DNA of 64,000 nucleotides from Deinococcus psychrotolerans (GCF_003860465.1 NZ_CP034183.1:574501-638500); one strand, 5' to 3'. Counted from the stretch's first letter, positions 23,283 to 35,572 are shown. Notes: generated by a model from the sequence alone, not told the origin. Numbers and translations: made by a program.

Positions 23283-23642
23283 ATGCGCGTTTTCTGGTTG
23301 CTGGTGGCGGTGGCTCTGGCCGCTCTCTACTTCACGGTGGGGCTGCGGGCCGGCAGCTTGACCTTCACGCCGCTGTATCTGCTCAATGCCCAGGGCAAAA
23401 GCACCTACACCTTTCCCACCTATGACAGCGGAAAATTGGAGCTGACCGGCAGTTGCCAGGGCCAGAGCGGCAACGTCACTTTCCGGTTTTTGGCTCCCGA
23501 CGGCACCGAACTCAGCGCCGTGCGCTGCCCACCCGGCAATTTCAGTCTCAACCTCAGCGGCGCGGGCGATCCGGGAACGTATACCCTCAGCGCCAATTAT
23601 CAGCACTACACTGGAAAAGTAGAAGTCAACGCCGCACATTAG
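23283..23642 (+). CDS. Small exported or membrane-anchored protein of unknown function
   Basis: I do not recognise this 119-residue protein. It begins with a hydrophobic anchor or signal sequence (RVFWLLVAVALAALYFTVGL, residues 2-21). The rest is beta-rich and polar, with two Cys (about residues 58 and 81, in GSCQGQSG and VRCPPGNFS) that could form a disulfide outside the cytoplasm. The C-terminal DPGTYTLSANYQHYTGKVEV looks like the last strands of an Ig-like domain. The gene is short but has a start, a -10 element and normal codon use. It lies 46 bp before the next unknown gene. Confidence 0.75.
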   Translation: MRVFWLLVAVALAALYFTVGLRAGSLTFTPLYLLNAQGKSTYTFPTYDSGKLELTGSCQGQSGNVTFRFLAPDGTELSAVRCPPGNFSLNLSGAGDPGTYTLSANYQHYTGKVEVNAAH

Positions 23643-23675
23643 CGTGGTGTGGCTTCCCACAGGCCCGCTTGCCTC

Positions 23676-23681
23676 TATACT
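23676..23681 (+). promoter_or_regulatory. -10 element, leaderless
   Basis: TATACT ends 7 nt before the ATG at 23689. A TTCCCA at 23654-23659 lies 16 bp upstream as a weak -35. Confidence 0.6.
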
Positions 23682-23688
23682 GCTCCGC

Positions 23689-24138
23689 ATGGACGATTTG
23701 CTCAAAGGACGCCTCGGCGGCGCGGATGGATACACCATCCGCTGCGCCATCGACGGCGATAAGATTGTGGGCCGTGCGGGCGGTAAGCTCAGCGGCAAGG
23801 ACATTGAACTCGAAATCACCGAGCGCGGCGTGGCCGGAACGGTGGGCGACGAAAGCGTACTGATCGAGCTGCAAGACGGCGAGTTGCGCGGCAACGTGGG
23901 CAAAGAAAGCCTGACCCTGCGCGGCGTTGACCGGGTCAGCGGCTACCTCGGTGCGCCGATTGTCGGCTGGAACATCTCGGCCCAGCAAACCGGCGAGAAG
24001 CTCGAAGGCCGGCTCGGCAGCACCGTACTGGGGCGCGAATTCAGCTTTGATCTGGGCAGCGCTCCCGGTTGGGTGGGCACGTTGGTGGCCGTCGTCGCCT
24101 TTTACGCTTTGGAGCCCCGCGCCAGCTTGAGCCACTAA
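23689..24138 (+). CDS. Hypothetical protein with Gly-rich beta pattern
   Basis: I do not recognise this 149-residue protein. It is dominated by short alternating strands with repeated GR/GN/GY turns (GRLGGADGYTIRC, GKLSGKDIELEIT, GNVGKESLTLRG, GRLGSTVLGREFSFDL), suggesting a small beta-sandwich or beta-helix. A hydrophobic C-terminal stretch (WVGTLVAVVAFYAL) may anchor it to a membrane. There is no N-terminal signal peptide. A longer open frame starting at 23644 is rejected because the -10 element sits between. It is followed by a strong terminator. Confidence 0.75.
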   Translation: MDDLLKGRLGGADGYTIRCAIDGDKIVGRAGGKLSGKDIELEITERGVAGTVGDESVLIELQDGELRGNVGKESLTLRGVDRVSGYLGAPIVGWNISAQQTGEKLEGRLGSTVLGREFSFDLGSAPGWVGTLVAVVAFYALEPRASLSH

Positions 24139-24150
24139 AACCAAGCCAAA

Positions 24151-24189
24151 AAAGCCCGCGTCTCCACTTACGGACGCGGGCTTTTTTTG
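24151..24189. terminator. Bidirectional terminator
   Basis: A 12-bp stem (24151-24162 with 24173-24184) with a 10-nt loop is followed by a T tract on the plus strand and by a run from AAAAAA on the minus strand. It serves the unknown gene ending at 24138 and the dpp run ending at 24257. Confidence 0.88.
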
Positions 24190-24256
24190 GATCGTGTCAT
24201 GGGGGTAGGCAGCAGGAGCCGCCTCCCAAAGGAAACGGCCCCTGCTGCGCTGACTG

Positions 24257-25201
24257 TTACTGGTTGCTTCTCGGGTCGAGCACGTCTCTCAAACCGTCGC
24301 CGAACAAGTTAAAGCCCAGCACAGTGAGCAAAATGGCCAAGCCTGGAAAGATCATCGTCCAAGCCGCTTGGGTGTAGTATTCACGGCTATCGGCTAGCAT
24401 GGTGCCCCATTCGGGGGTCGGCGGCTGAGCGCCCAGCCCGATAAAGCCCAGCGCGGCGGCCTCAATGGTGGCCGTGGCGATGCTGAGCGCTCCCTGCACG
24501 ATCAGCGGCGTCAGGCTATTGGGCAGCACGTGCTTGAAGATGGTGCGGCCCTGCCCCGCGCCCAGAGCGCTGGCGGCCTGCACGAACTCGCGCTCGCGCA
24601 CGCTCAGCACCACACTGCGGGCCAGGCGCAAGTAAATGGGAATTTGCACCACGCTCACGGCGATCATGGCGGTGGTCAGGCCGGGGCGGTTGGAGATACT
24701 GACAATGCCGATGGCGAGCAAAATACTCGGAAAGGCCAGCATCACGTCGCTGAAATAGCCCAGCACCGTATCGATCCAGCCTCCGTAAAATCCGGCCAGC
24801 AAGCCCAGCAAACTGCCCGTCACCAGCGCCAGCACCGTGGCGAAAATCCCGATCTGGAGGCTGACCCGTGCGCCGTGCAGCACCCGCGTGGCAATGTCGC
24901 GGCCCAGATTATCCGTGCCGAACGGATGCTTAAAATACTGAACTTTACCGCTGACGGCGTCGGTGTATTTCTCTTTGGTGTCATTGTCCCACAGCGCGGA
25001 AATGCTCGGCGGCGCGAGGCGGAAGCGGTAATCGATGTCGGTGGAAGGGTCGTAAGGCTGCAAGACCGGCGCGAGCAGCGCGATGACCACGAAAAACAGC
25101 ACGATCACGGCCCCTACTTTGCCGGGAGCACTCTTCTTGAATCTGCGCCACAAGATGTTTTCTTGCTTCTTGCGCTTGGGAACGGCGGCGACAACAGTCA
25201 T
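24257..25201 (-). CDS. dppC: Peptide/nickel ABC transporter permease, DppC type
   Basis: The 314-residue inner-membrane permease forms the channel of a dipeptide or oligopeptide importer with DppB. It has the OppC-type N-terminal extension, with a first span near 30-50 (GKVGAVIVLFFVVIALLAPVL), then five more spans, and the cytoplasmic EAA loop EFVQAASALGAGQGRTIFKHVLPN that contacts the ATPase. The conserved HPFGTDNLGRDIATRVLHGARVSL and LGFIGLGAQPPTPEWG place it in the OppC/DppC group. ATG 25201 follows AGGAG. No DppD/DppF ATPase lies downstream, where the run ends; those subunits must be elsewhere. Confidence 0.93.
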   Translation of the reverse strand: MTVVAAVPKRKKQENILWRRFKKSAPGKVGAVIVLFFVVIALLAPVLQPYDPSTDIDYRFRLAPPSISALWDNDTKEKYTDAVSGKVQYFKHPFGTDNLGRDIATRVLHGARVSLQIGIFATVLALVTGSLLGLLAGFYGGWIDTVLGYFSDVMLAFPSILLAIGIVSISNRPGLTTAMIAVSVVQIPIYLRLARSVVLSVREREFVQAASALGAGQGRTIFKHVLPNSLTPLIVQGALSIATATIEAAALGFIGLGAQPPTPEWGTMLADSREYYTQAAWTMIFPGLAILLTVLGFNLFGDGLRDVLDPRSNQ

Positions 25202-25241
25202 AGTGCTTCTCCTGAACGTGTTTTTTCTGCTTGGACGGCCT

Positions 25242-26279
25242 TCATCCGTACTGAATCCTCGGATCGAGGAAAGCGTAACTGAGATCAACCAGCAAATTCA
25301 CCACACTGACGATCAGCGCCGCAAAGATGACTCCGCCCTGAATCACCGGATAATCGCGCAGCGCAATGGCGTCGTAAAGCCACGACCCCAGTCCCGGCCA
25401 CGAAAAGATGGTCTCGGTCAGCACTGCGCCGCCGAGCAGCGCTCCTATTTGCAGGCCCACCACCGTGACCACCGGCAGCAGCGCGTTGCGCAGCGCGTGC
25501 TTGAGCGTCACGCTGCGCGGAGGCAGACCCTTGGCACGCGCAGTCCGCACGTAGTCTTGGCCCAGCACTTCCAAGAGCGAGTTGCGGGTGATGCGGGCGG
25601 TGATCGCCATCGGAATGGTGCCCAGCGCGATGGACGGCAAGATCAGGTGGGTAAAGGCGTCCCAAGCGGCGGCAAATTGACCGCGCAGCAGGCCGTCTAA
25701 GACATCTAGGCCGGTGATCGGCACGATACTGTAGCCGATACTTAGCCGCGCACTCGGCGGCAGCCAGCCCAGCACCACCGCGAAAAACCACGACAGCAGC
25801 AGCCCCAGCCAAAACACCGGCATGCTCACCCCCACCAAGCTGACGGTGGTGGCGAGGTTGTCCCAGGGCGTGTTGCGTCTCAGCGCGGCGACGATGCCGG
25901 CTGGCAGCCCGATCAGCAGCGCGAAGAGAATTGCGCCGATGGCCAGTTCGGCGGTGGCCGGAAAGCGCACCTTCAGCTCGCTGGCCACTGGAATCTGGCT
26001 CTTGATGCCGTTGCCGAGGTCGCCGCGCAGGAGTGCCCCCACATATTTGGGATACTGCGCGTCAAACAGGTGGGCAGGGTCTTTGTAATTGATGAACCAA
26101 GGCTGATTGAGGCCAAGCTGCTCGCGCAACCGGGCTGAGGCTTCGGGGGTGGCCCGCTCGCCCAGCATGGCCACTGCCGGATCGCCGGGAATCGAGCGCA
26201 CGAAGGCGAACACCACCACGCTGATGCCGATCATCACCAGAAGCGTTCGGAGGAGTCTGCGGATAAGGTAAGCGGCCAA
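25242..26279 (-). CDS. dppB: Peptide ABC transporter permease, DppB type
   Basis: The 345-residue permease has six spans. It starts AAYLIRRLLRTLLVMIGISVVVF, the standard DppB N-terminus. It has GDPAVAMLGERATPE, the coupling loop DYVRTARAKGLPPRSVTLKHALRNALLPVVTV with the EAA-type pattern, and FSWPGLGSWLYDAI near the C-terminus, ending DPRIQYG. The TTG start at 26279 is chosen because AAGGAG lies 9 nt upstream. It is 102 bp downstream of dppA, separated by a hairpin, and 40 bp upstream of dppC. Confidence 0.93.
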   Translation of the reverse strand: MAAYLIRRLLRTLLVMIGISVVVFAFVRSIPGDPAVAMLGERATPEASARLREQLGLNQPWFINYKDPAHLFDAQYPKYVGALLRGDLGNGIKSQIPVASELKVRFPATAELAIGAILFALLIGLPAGIVAALRRNTPWDNLATTVSLVGVSMPVFWLGLLLSWFFAVVLGWLPPSARLSIGYSIVPITGLDVLDGLLRGQFAAAWDAFTHLILPSIALGTIPMAITARITRNSLLEVLGQDYVRTARAKGLPPRSVTLKHALRNALLPVVTVVGLQIGALLGGAVLTETIFSWPGLGSWLYDAIALRDYPVIQGGVIFAALIVSVVNLLVDLSYAFLDPRIQYG

Positions 26280-26335
26280 GTCGGAACTCCTTTAGCACAA
26301 AGAAAAAGTGGACTGTGATGTGCGGAAAAGCAAAC

Positions 26336-26372
26336 AGAGAGGACGGAGCCGCACCGGCGCTCCGCCCTCTCT
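26336..26372 (-). terminator. Hairpin between dppA and dppB
   Basis: A 14-bp stem with one mismatch (26336-26349 with 26359-26372) and a 9-nt loop lies after dppA on the minus strand. The downstream T tract is interrupted (TGTTTGCTTTTCC), so it should end part of the transcripts or protect dppA mRNA, giving more binding protein than permease. Confidence 0.65.
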
Positions 26373-26381
26373 TGTTAAGCG

Positions 26382-27983
<1,602 letters not shown>

Positions 27984-28021
27984 GAATCCTCCAAAAGAAT
28001 GTGAGTTGAGCGGTGAGCCGT

Positions 28022-28027
28022 ACTATA
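28022..28027 (-). promoter_or_regulatory. Possible -10 element upstream of dppA
   Basis: TATAGT on the minus strand, about 39 bp before the dppA ATG, inside the 71-bp gap after livF. No good -35 is evident, so dppA may also be read from the liv promoter. Confidence 0.4.
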
Positions 28028-28054
28028 GCGTGTGAGGACAGTCTTTGCTCGCTG

Positions 28055-28765
28055 CTAGTCCTCGCCCAAGTAGGCTTTTCTGACGCTCTCGTCTTCGGCA
28101 ATGTCCGACGCGTTGCCCGACAACTTGACCTCGCCAGTTTGCAGCACGTAGGCGTGCTTGGCCACCGAGAGCGCCATCTGGGCGTTTTGCTCCACCAGCA
28201 AGATGGTGGTTTTGCGCTTGGCGTTGAGTTCGACGATGATGTCGAAAATCGCTTCCACGAACAGCGGCGAGAGCCCCATGCTCGGCTCGTCGAGGAGCAG
28301 CAGCTTGGGATTGACCATCAGGGCGCGGGCAATCGCCAGCATCTGCTGTTCGCCGCCGGACATGGTGCCGCCAAGCTGGTTCTCGCGCTCTTTGAGGCGC
28401 GGGAAATAGGTAAAGCCTTCTTGGATGCGCTCCTCGACGACTTTACGGTCGGTGACGGTGTGCGCTCCGATCTCCAAGTTCTCGCGGACAGTCAGCTGCG
28501 GGAAAATGCGGCGGCCTTCCGGCACATGGCTCATGCCCATCTGCATAATCTGGTGGGCCGGCATGCCCGAGATGTCTTTGCCCTGCATGGTGACGCTGCC
28601 CAGCTTGGGCTTGAGCATTCCGCTCACCGTGCGGAGTGTAGTGGTTTTGCCCGCGCCGTTGCCGCCGATCAGCGCCACGATCTCGCCGTCGGGCACCAGC
28701 ACATCGATGCCTTTGAGCGCGTGAATGTGGCCGTAATAGGTGTGAACGCCCTTCAATTCAAGCAT
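28055..28765 (-). CDS. livF: Branched-chain amino acid ABC transporter ATPase LivF
   Basis: The 236-residue ATPase has Walker A GGNGAGKTT at about 34-42, the Q-loop region MSHVPEGRRIFPQLTVRENL that marks LivF, signature GTMSGGEQQMLAIARAL, Walker B LLLLDEPSMGLSP, and the switch in VEQNAQMALS. It powers branched-chain amino acid (or related) import with LivG and the LivHM channel. ATG 28765 follows AAAGGGAG; a TTG six codons earlier is open but less well placed. It overlaps the end of livG by 8 bp. Confidence 0.95.
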   Translation of the reverse strand: MLELKGVHTYYGHIHALKGIDVLVPDGEIVALIGGNGAGKTTTLRTVSGMLKPKLGSVTMQGKDISGMPAHQIMQMGMSHVPEGRRIFPQLTVRENLEIGAHTVTDRKVVEERIQEGFTYFPRLKERENQLGGTMSGGEQQMLAIARALMVNPKLLLLDEPSMGLSPLFVEAIFDIIVELNAKRKTTILLVEQNAQMALSVAKHAYVLQTGEVKLSGNASDIAEDESVRKAYLGED

Positions 28766-29618
28766 TCGCACTCCCTTTAACAACTTCTTCTTTGCCGTAC
28801 TCGCCCGCCACCGCGCCGCGTCCCAAGTACGCTTCCATGACTTTGGGATTGTTGCGGATTTCGTGCGGCAGCCCTTCGGCGATCTTGGTGCCGTAATCGA
28901 GTACGGTGATGTGTTCGCTCAGGGTCATGACCAAGCGCATATCGTGTTCGATCAGGCAAACGGTCACGCCCAGATCGTCACGGATGCGGCGAATCAGGCT
29001 CTTGAGTTCTTCGGTTTCGCGGGGGTTCATGCCTGCGGCCGGTTCGTCGAGCAGCACCAGTTTGGGACTGGTCGCCAGTGCACGGGCGATTTCGAGCTTG
29101 CGCTGATCGCCGTAAGGCAAGTTGGTGGCCAGATCATGCCGGAAACGGGCCAGACCGACAAACTCCAGCATCAAATTGGCCACGTCCTCGGCTTCTTTTT
29201 CCGATTCGTGAAAACGCTTGGTTCGCAGCAGCGAATCGATGTAGGTGGCCTTGAGGCGCGAGTGACGGCCCACCATCACGTTTTCTTGGCTGTCCATCGA
29301 GGCGAACAGCCGGATGTTCTGAAAGGTGCGGGCGATGCCTGCCGCCGTGACCTGATCGGGCCGCAGGCCAATCAGATTTTCGCCGTCGAGATCCACTGTG
29401 CCGCTGGACGGCTCATAGATGCCAGTGATCATGTTGAAGAACGTGGTTTTACCCGCACCGTTGGGGCCGATCACGCTGACGATGCTCTGGCGCGGAATTT
29501 CGAGATCGACGTTGTTGACCGCCGTCAGGCCGCCGAAGATTTTGGTCAGCCCTTTGATGCTCAAGATGTTGCCGGAAGCCGCCGACTTGCCGAGATTGGG
29601 ACGCGCAGCAGCCGTCAT
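28758..29618 (-). CDS. livG: Branched-chain amino acid ABC transporter ATPase LivG
   Basis: The 286-residue ATPase has a short basic N-terminal leader, Walker [10 protein letters not shown] at about 51-59, GIARTFQNIRLFASMDSQENVMVGRH, signature LPYGDQRKLEIARAL, Walker B LVLLDEPAAGMNP and switch His in LIEHDMRLVM. The DQRKLEIARAL and GMNP features separate LivG from LivF. The start ATG overlaps the livM stop and has GGAGG upstream. It works as a heterodimer with LivF on the LivHM membrane pair. Confidence 0.95.
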   Translation of the reverse strand: MTAAARPNLGKSAASGNILSIKGLTKIFGGLTAVNNVDLEIPRQSIVSVIGPNGAGKTTFFNMITGIYEPSSGTVDLDGENLIGLRPDQVTAAGIARTFQNIRLFASMDSQENVMVGRHSRLKATYIDSLLRTKRFHESEKEAEDVANLMLEFVGLARFRHDLATNLPYGDQRKLEIARALATSPKLVLLDEPAAGMNPRETEELKSLIRRIRDDLGVTVCLIEHDMRLVMTLSEHITVLDYGTKIAEGLPHEIRNNPKVMEAYLGRGAVAGEYGKEEVVKGSANA

Positions 29619-31249
29619 TGTGTACCTCCGCCGCGCTCATCGTCGGCCCGGGTCGCCACGCCCGGTGAGTAGACTTCCGCCGCATTTTCGGGATTGAGTT
29701 CGCCCGCGATCGAGTCCTGCGGCGTTTGGTTGTCGGTCGGGTCGTCGTCTTCGTGCATCATGCGGCGCTGCCGGACACTGGGCAGCAGACCTTCTGGCCT
29801 GAAGAGCATCATCGCCACCAAGATGCTGCCGAACACCAAGCGCTGGAGCTGCGCCGGATTGACCTGCGGCGGCAAATTCAGGCTGGCGGTGGCTTCACCC
29901 AAAGAAGGCAGCAAGCTGATGTTGAGAATGGTCACGACGGCGGCTCCCAAAATTACGCCGGGAATGCTGCCGAGGCCGCCGAGCACCACCATACTCAGCA
30001 CCGAGATGGATTGGTTGAGAATAAACGATTCGGGGCTGATGAAGCCCTGCTTGGCCGCAAAAATCACGCCCATGACGCCAGCAAAACTTGCGCCGGTGGC
30101 AAAGGCGATCAGCTTGGTCTTCACCAGCGGAATGCCCATCGCCTGCGCGGCAACTTCGTCTTCGCGGATGGCGATCCAGGCCCGGCCAATTTTGGAGCGG
30201 TCAAGCCGCATATTGGCCAGAATGATAATGGCGATAATCGCCAGCACCACGAAATACAGGAAAAACAGATTGTACTGTGCTGGTGAAAAGCCCAGTGCCG
30301 CAGCCAGAGAGTCAAACCACGGCACCGAAGCTGAGCCGATGGGCGTGATGCCCTGCGAGCCGTTGGAATAGGTGCTGAGGTTGTTGGCCAGCACCCGGAT
30401 CACTTCGCCGAGGCCCAGTGTGATGATGGCGAGGTAATCGCCCTTGAGCTTGAGGACCGGCAAACCGATCAGCACGCCGACGCTGGCCGCCGCCGCCACC
30501 GCCAAAATCAGAAACAGCCAGAAGAAATTGGGATTGACACCGCTCGCAAACCCCGCCGCGTTGGCCGAAGCCAAAACGACGATGCCGCGCACCAACAAAG
30601 TCACGCCGGCCAGGAGACCAAACGCCGCCAGCAAAAACGCTGCACTGGTCAGCGGTGGGCGTTTGCCCTTGACCCGGTTGATGGCCCGCAAGCTCAGCGC
30701 AGTAATAATGACCAGCACCAAGCCACCCAGCGCTACTACCGGGCCGTTATTGCCGCCATTGTCCTTGAAGTAAGTCAGCACTTTGCCGATCTGTCCGCTG
30801 CCAAAAATGCCCCAGGTGTATGCGCCCACGGCAAAGAAGGCGATGTAGCCGAGGTCGAGCAGTCCCGCGAGGCCCACCACGATGTTGAGGCCCAGCGACA
30901 GCGCGGCGAAAATGCCGATTTGAATCGCCAAATCCAGCACCGAGGTGTTGTCGCGCCCAGCCCAGGGCAAAATCAGAAACAGGCTCAGCCCGCCGACCAG
31001 CAGTTTGGCCCAGAGGTGGGCTTTCCAGCGGTAAGCGAACAGCAAATTCGCCAAAAAGAGGGTGAGAACCAGCGAGGCGACCAAGGGGTTTTTGAGGAAA
31101 TTGCGGACGGCTGAGGGAAGAGCGGCCAGCCAATTTTGCTCCTGACTCACCAGCAAGAGGGCGCTGCTGATCACCGCGATGACGATCAGCCAAATGCTGC
31201 GGTCAGGCGCACTGATAGGCGGCTGCGAACCCGGACGGATGGCAGTCAT
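29615..31249 (-). CDS. livM: Branched-chain amino acid ABC transporter permease LivM
   Basis: The 544-residue permease is longer than the usual 300-430 because of an N-terminal extra domain with additional spans (about 25-130) and an insertion near 170-255 that contains a basic segment (INRVKGKRPPLTS). The core from IQIGIFAALSLGLNIVVGLAGLLDLGYIAFFAVGAYTW has the LivM signature. The GLPVLKLKGDYLAIITLGLGEVIRVLANN motif and the coupling segment RLDRSKIGRAWIAIREDEVAAQAMGI are clear. The C-terminus has a charged tail (about 495-544). ATG 31249 follows GGGGAAAG. The long N-terminus is a feature worth noting. Confidence 0.93.
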   Translation of the reverse strand: MTAIRPGSQPPISAPDRSIWLIVIAVISSALLLVSQEQNWLAALPSAVRNFLKNPLVASLVLTLFLANLLFAYRWKAHLWAKLLVGGLSLFLILPWAGRDNTSVLDLAIQIGIFAALSLGLNIVVGLAGLLDLGYIAFFAVGAYTWGIFGSGQIGKVLTYFKDNGGNNGPVVALGGLVLVIITALSLRAINRVKGKRPPLTSAAFLLAAFGLLAGVTLLVRGIVVLASANAAGFASGVNPNFFWLFLILAVAAAASVGVLIGLPVLKLKGDYLAIITLGLGEVIRVLANNLSTYSNGSQGITPIGSASVPWFDSLAAALGFSPAQYNLFFLYFVVLAIIAIIILANMRLDRSKIGRAWIAIREDEVAAQAMGIPLVKTKLIAFATGASFAGVMGVIFAAKQGFISPESFILNQSISVLSMVVLGGLGSIPGVILGAAVVTILNISLLPSLGEATASLNLPPQVNPAQLQRLVFGSILVAMMLFRPEGLLPSVRQRRMMHEDDDPTDNQTPQDSIAGELNPENAAEVYSPGVATRADDERGGGTQ

Positions 31250-31262
31250 ACTTTCCCCGCGT

Positions 31263-32276
<1,014 letters not shown>

Positions 32277-32342
32277 GTGAGTTCCCCCTTTGCGGCGCAC
32301 AGGCCGCTCCCAAAGTCAGTTCAGCGTCAGGTTTGGTTATTC

Positions 32343-32374
32343 AAAAAAGGGGCCGGGCACATTGCCCAGCCCCT
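32343..32374 (-). terminator. Intrinsic terminator between livK and livHMGF
   Basis: On the minus strand a 12-bp stem with one mismatch (32363-32374 with 32348-32359) and a 3-nt loop is followed by T6 (32343-32348). This is a classical terminator in the middle of an operon: it should let livK be made in excess over the transporter genes behind it. Confidence 0.85.
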
Positions 32375-32416
32375 GTTGCGCGGCCCCTCACTGCAAAGCC
32401 GCGAAGCCTACAGGGT

Positions 32417-33574
<1,158 letters not shown>

Positions 33575-33625
33575 AAGCCTCCAAGTGCCGTCAAAGCGGC
33601 AACAGGTTAAGTGGGAACTGGGGAC

Positions 33626-33654
33626 AGTGTATGAGGTACTTAATGCGATGTCAA
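33626..33654 (-). promoter_or_regulatory. Strong promoter of livK and the liv run
   Basis: On the minus strand TTGACA (33649-33654) and TACACT (33626-33631) are separated by 17 bp. This is the best sigma-70 consensus in the window and is followed by a real leader of about 45 nt with GGAGG, unlike the leaderless genes. Confidence 0.85.
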
Positions 33655-33808
33655 TGTTGGACTCATGGCCTGCCACGCAATTGTCTTTAAATAAACATTG
33701 ATCGGAGGGTATATTATTGCGAGCTGATCAAGGACTGAGCAATTCTCACTCATTTAACGCTCTATTACTCATCAGCTGGCCTGCTCAGAGCAAGATTCAG
33801 CGCTGGGC

Positions 33809-35167
33809 TCAGACCAATTCGAGATACTGCCCAATCTCCCAGGGGTGAACCACCGAAGCGTAGCTGCGCCACTCGGCCCGCTTGGCCCGCAGATAGTGCT
33901 CTAAAGCGTGAGCGCCCAGCGCCCCGGCAATCACCTCGTCGCGCTCCAAGTCGTCGAGAGCGTCGTAAAGGTCGCGCGGCAGCTCGCGGACGCGGTGGTG
34001 GCGCTTTTCGCGCACCGTCATCTGGTAGATGTTGCGCTGGATAGCCGGCGGCGGCACGGTTTTTTGCGCGATGCCGTCAAGGCCCGCCGCCAGCATCACC
34101 GCCAAGGCCAGATAGGGATTGCAGCTCGGATCGGGCAAGCGGAATTCGGCCCGGGTAGAGTTGCCGCGTTTGGCCGGTACTCGCACCAGCGCCGAGCGGT
34201 TGGACGTGCTCCACGCCACATTGACCGGCGCTTCAAAGCCCGGCACCAGGCGCTTAAAGGAATTGACCGTCGGGTTGGTCACGGCACACATGCCGGGGGC
34301 GTGTTCGAGCAGACCGCCGATAAAGTGCAGCGCGGTGTCGGAAAGCTCAAATTCGCCGGCTTTGTCGTAAAAGGTATTGTCACCGCCTCTGAAAAGAGAG
34401 AGGTGAACGTGGAGGCCGCTGCCGTTGACGCCCGCCACCGGCTTGGGCAAGAAGCTGGCCAGCAGGCCGTATTCCAGCGCCACCCGTTTGACCACGAACT
34501 TGAAGGTGCTGATGGCGTCGGCGGCGGCCAGCGCGTCTTGGTAGCGGAAATCGATCTCGTGCTGGCCCGGCGCGGCTTCGTGGTGGGCGCCCTCGATTTC
34601 AAAACCCATCTCAACGAGTTTGTTGGTGATTTCGCGGCGGATGCGCTCGCCTTTATCAATCGGGGCCAGATCGAAGTACCCGGCCTGATCGTTGGTCAGG
34701 GTGGTGCCGCGCCCGCCCTCGCCGCGCTCGAACAAAAAGAATTCCGGCTCGGTGCCTGCAAAAAGCTTCAACCCACTTTCGGCGGCTTTGGCGATCTGGC
34801 GCTTGAGGACGTGGCGCGGATCGCCAGTAAACGGCTCGCCTGACGGTAGCAGCACGTCGCAGATGATCCGGGCGACTTTGCCGCGCTCGCCCTCTTCGCG
34901 CGAGAACTGTGGGTAAATCAAAAAAGTGGAGAGGTCGGGCGAGAGCAGCATGTCGGATTCTTCGATGCGGGTAAAGCCCTGAATGGAAGATCCGTCAAAC
35001 ATCACGCTGCCGGAGAGGGCTTTTTCAAATTGGCTGCGCGGCACCTCGATATTCTTGACGGTGCCCAGCACGTCGCTAAATTGCAGGCGCAAGAAGTTGA
35101 CGTGGCCATCGTGCAGCCGCTGCAAGATTTCGGCTTGGGTCGGTGAAACGGATTCGGCTGAGTTCAT
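33809..35167 (-). CDS. glnA: Glutamine synthetase, type I-alpha
   Basis: GlnA makes glutamine from glutamate, ammonia and ATP as a dodecamer. The 452-residue protein has the N-terminal FSDVLGTVKNIEVP, the catalytic FDGSSIQGFTRIEESDM with Asp and Glu ligands, NGSGLHVHLS and NRSALVRVPA. RIEESDM keeps the Arg equivalent to the feedback-sensitive Arg62 of Bacillus GSI-alpha. It lacks the adenylylation Tyr motif (NLYxLP) of GSI-beta, having LPRDLYDALDDLERDEV instead. So regulation is probably by product inhibition, not adenylylation. ATG 35167 follows GAGG. It is divergent from the type III enzyme. Confidence 0.94.
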   Translation of the reverse strand: MNSAESVSPTQAEILQRLHDGHVNFLRLQFSDVLGTVKNIEVPRSQFEKALSGSVMFDGSSIQGFTRIEESDMLLSPDLSTFLIYPQFSREEGERGKVARIICDVLLPSGEPFTGDPRHVLKRQIAKAAESGLKLFAGTEPEFFLFERGEGGRGTTLTNDQAGYFDLAPIDKGERIRREITNKLVEMGFEIEGAHHEAAPGQHEIDFRYQDALAAADAISTFKFVVKRVALEYGLLASFLPKPVAGVNGSGLHVHLSLFRGGDNTFYDKAGEFELSDTALHFIGGLLEHAPGMCAVTNPTVNSFKRLVPGFEAPVNVAWSTSNRSALVRVPAKRGNSTRAEFRLPDPSCNPYLALAVMLAAGLDGIAQKTVPPPAIQRNIYQMTVREKRHHRVRELPRDLYDALDDLERDEVIAGALGAHALEHYLRAKRAEWRSYASVVHPWEIGQYLELV

Positions 35168-35572
35168 AAAAACCTCGCAGCGAGTAAAAGAAAGTGAGGG
35201 TGGGGGAAGCAGGGAGGAAAGTGAAGGCTCCATTATTTTAGCCAACTGGCCTGCTGGGGGCGCTCAGGCTCTTGGCGGCCAAGTTGATCAGGGGCACTGA
35301 ACGCCATCTATGCCTTGCAAAATGTATCAGCAAAGCTGGCAAGATGTTCTGAGTCACAGGGCCAAAACGCGCCGCAGCTTGGGTTATTTCGGCCAAATAG
35401 GTCGGAAAGAGACAAGTTGTCTGACAAATCGTTGACGCCGTTTTCTGCTGTCCTTTATACTTACACGAAGCCGGAAGACTTTGAGACCTTTTGCCCAAAA
35501 GCGCGACTCCTTTCCAGAAAGGCTCAAACCTGCTCAGTCCTGCATCCTCAGCATCGCACCCAAGGAGAACGC
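35168..35572. promoter_or_regulatory. Divergent glnA/glnN control region
   Basis: This 405-bp region separates the two glutamine synthetase genes. It holds a TAAAAT-type -10 for glnA on the minus strand (35235-35240), a 13-bp palindrome CTTGGC-G-GCCAAG at 35271-35283 and, for glnN, an array of GACAA/TTGTC half-sites at 35411-35427 and a strong promoter at 35432-35461. The half-sites alternate GACAA-g-TTGTC-t-GACAA. A nitrogen-responsive regulator binding there is inferred. Confidence 0.6.
35432..35461 (+). promoter_or_regulatory. Strong promoter of glnN
   Basis: TTGACG (35432-35437) and TATACT (35456-35461) are separated by 18 bp. The transcript has a real leader of about 105 nt with AAGGAG before the ATG at 35573. 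Confidence 0.8.
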
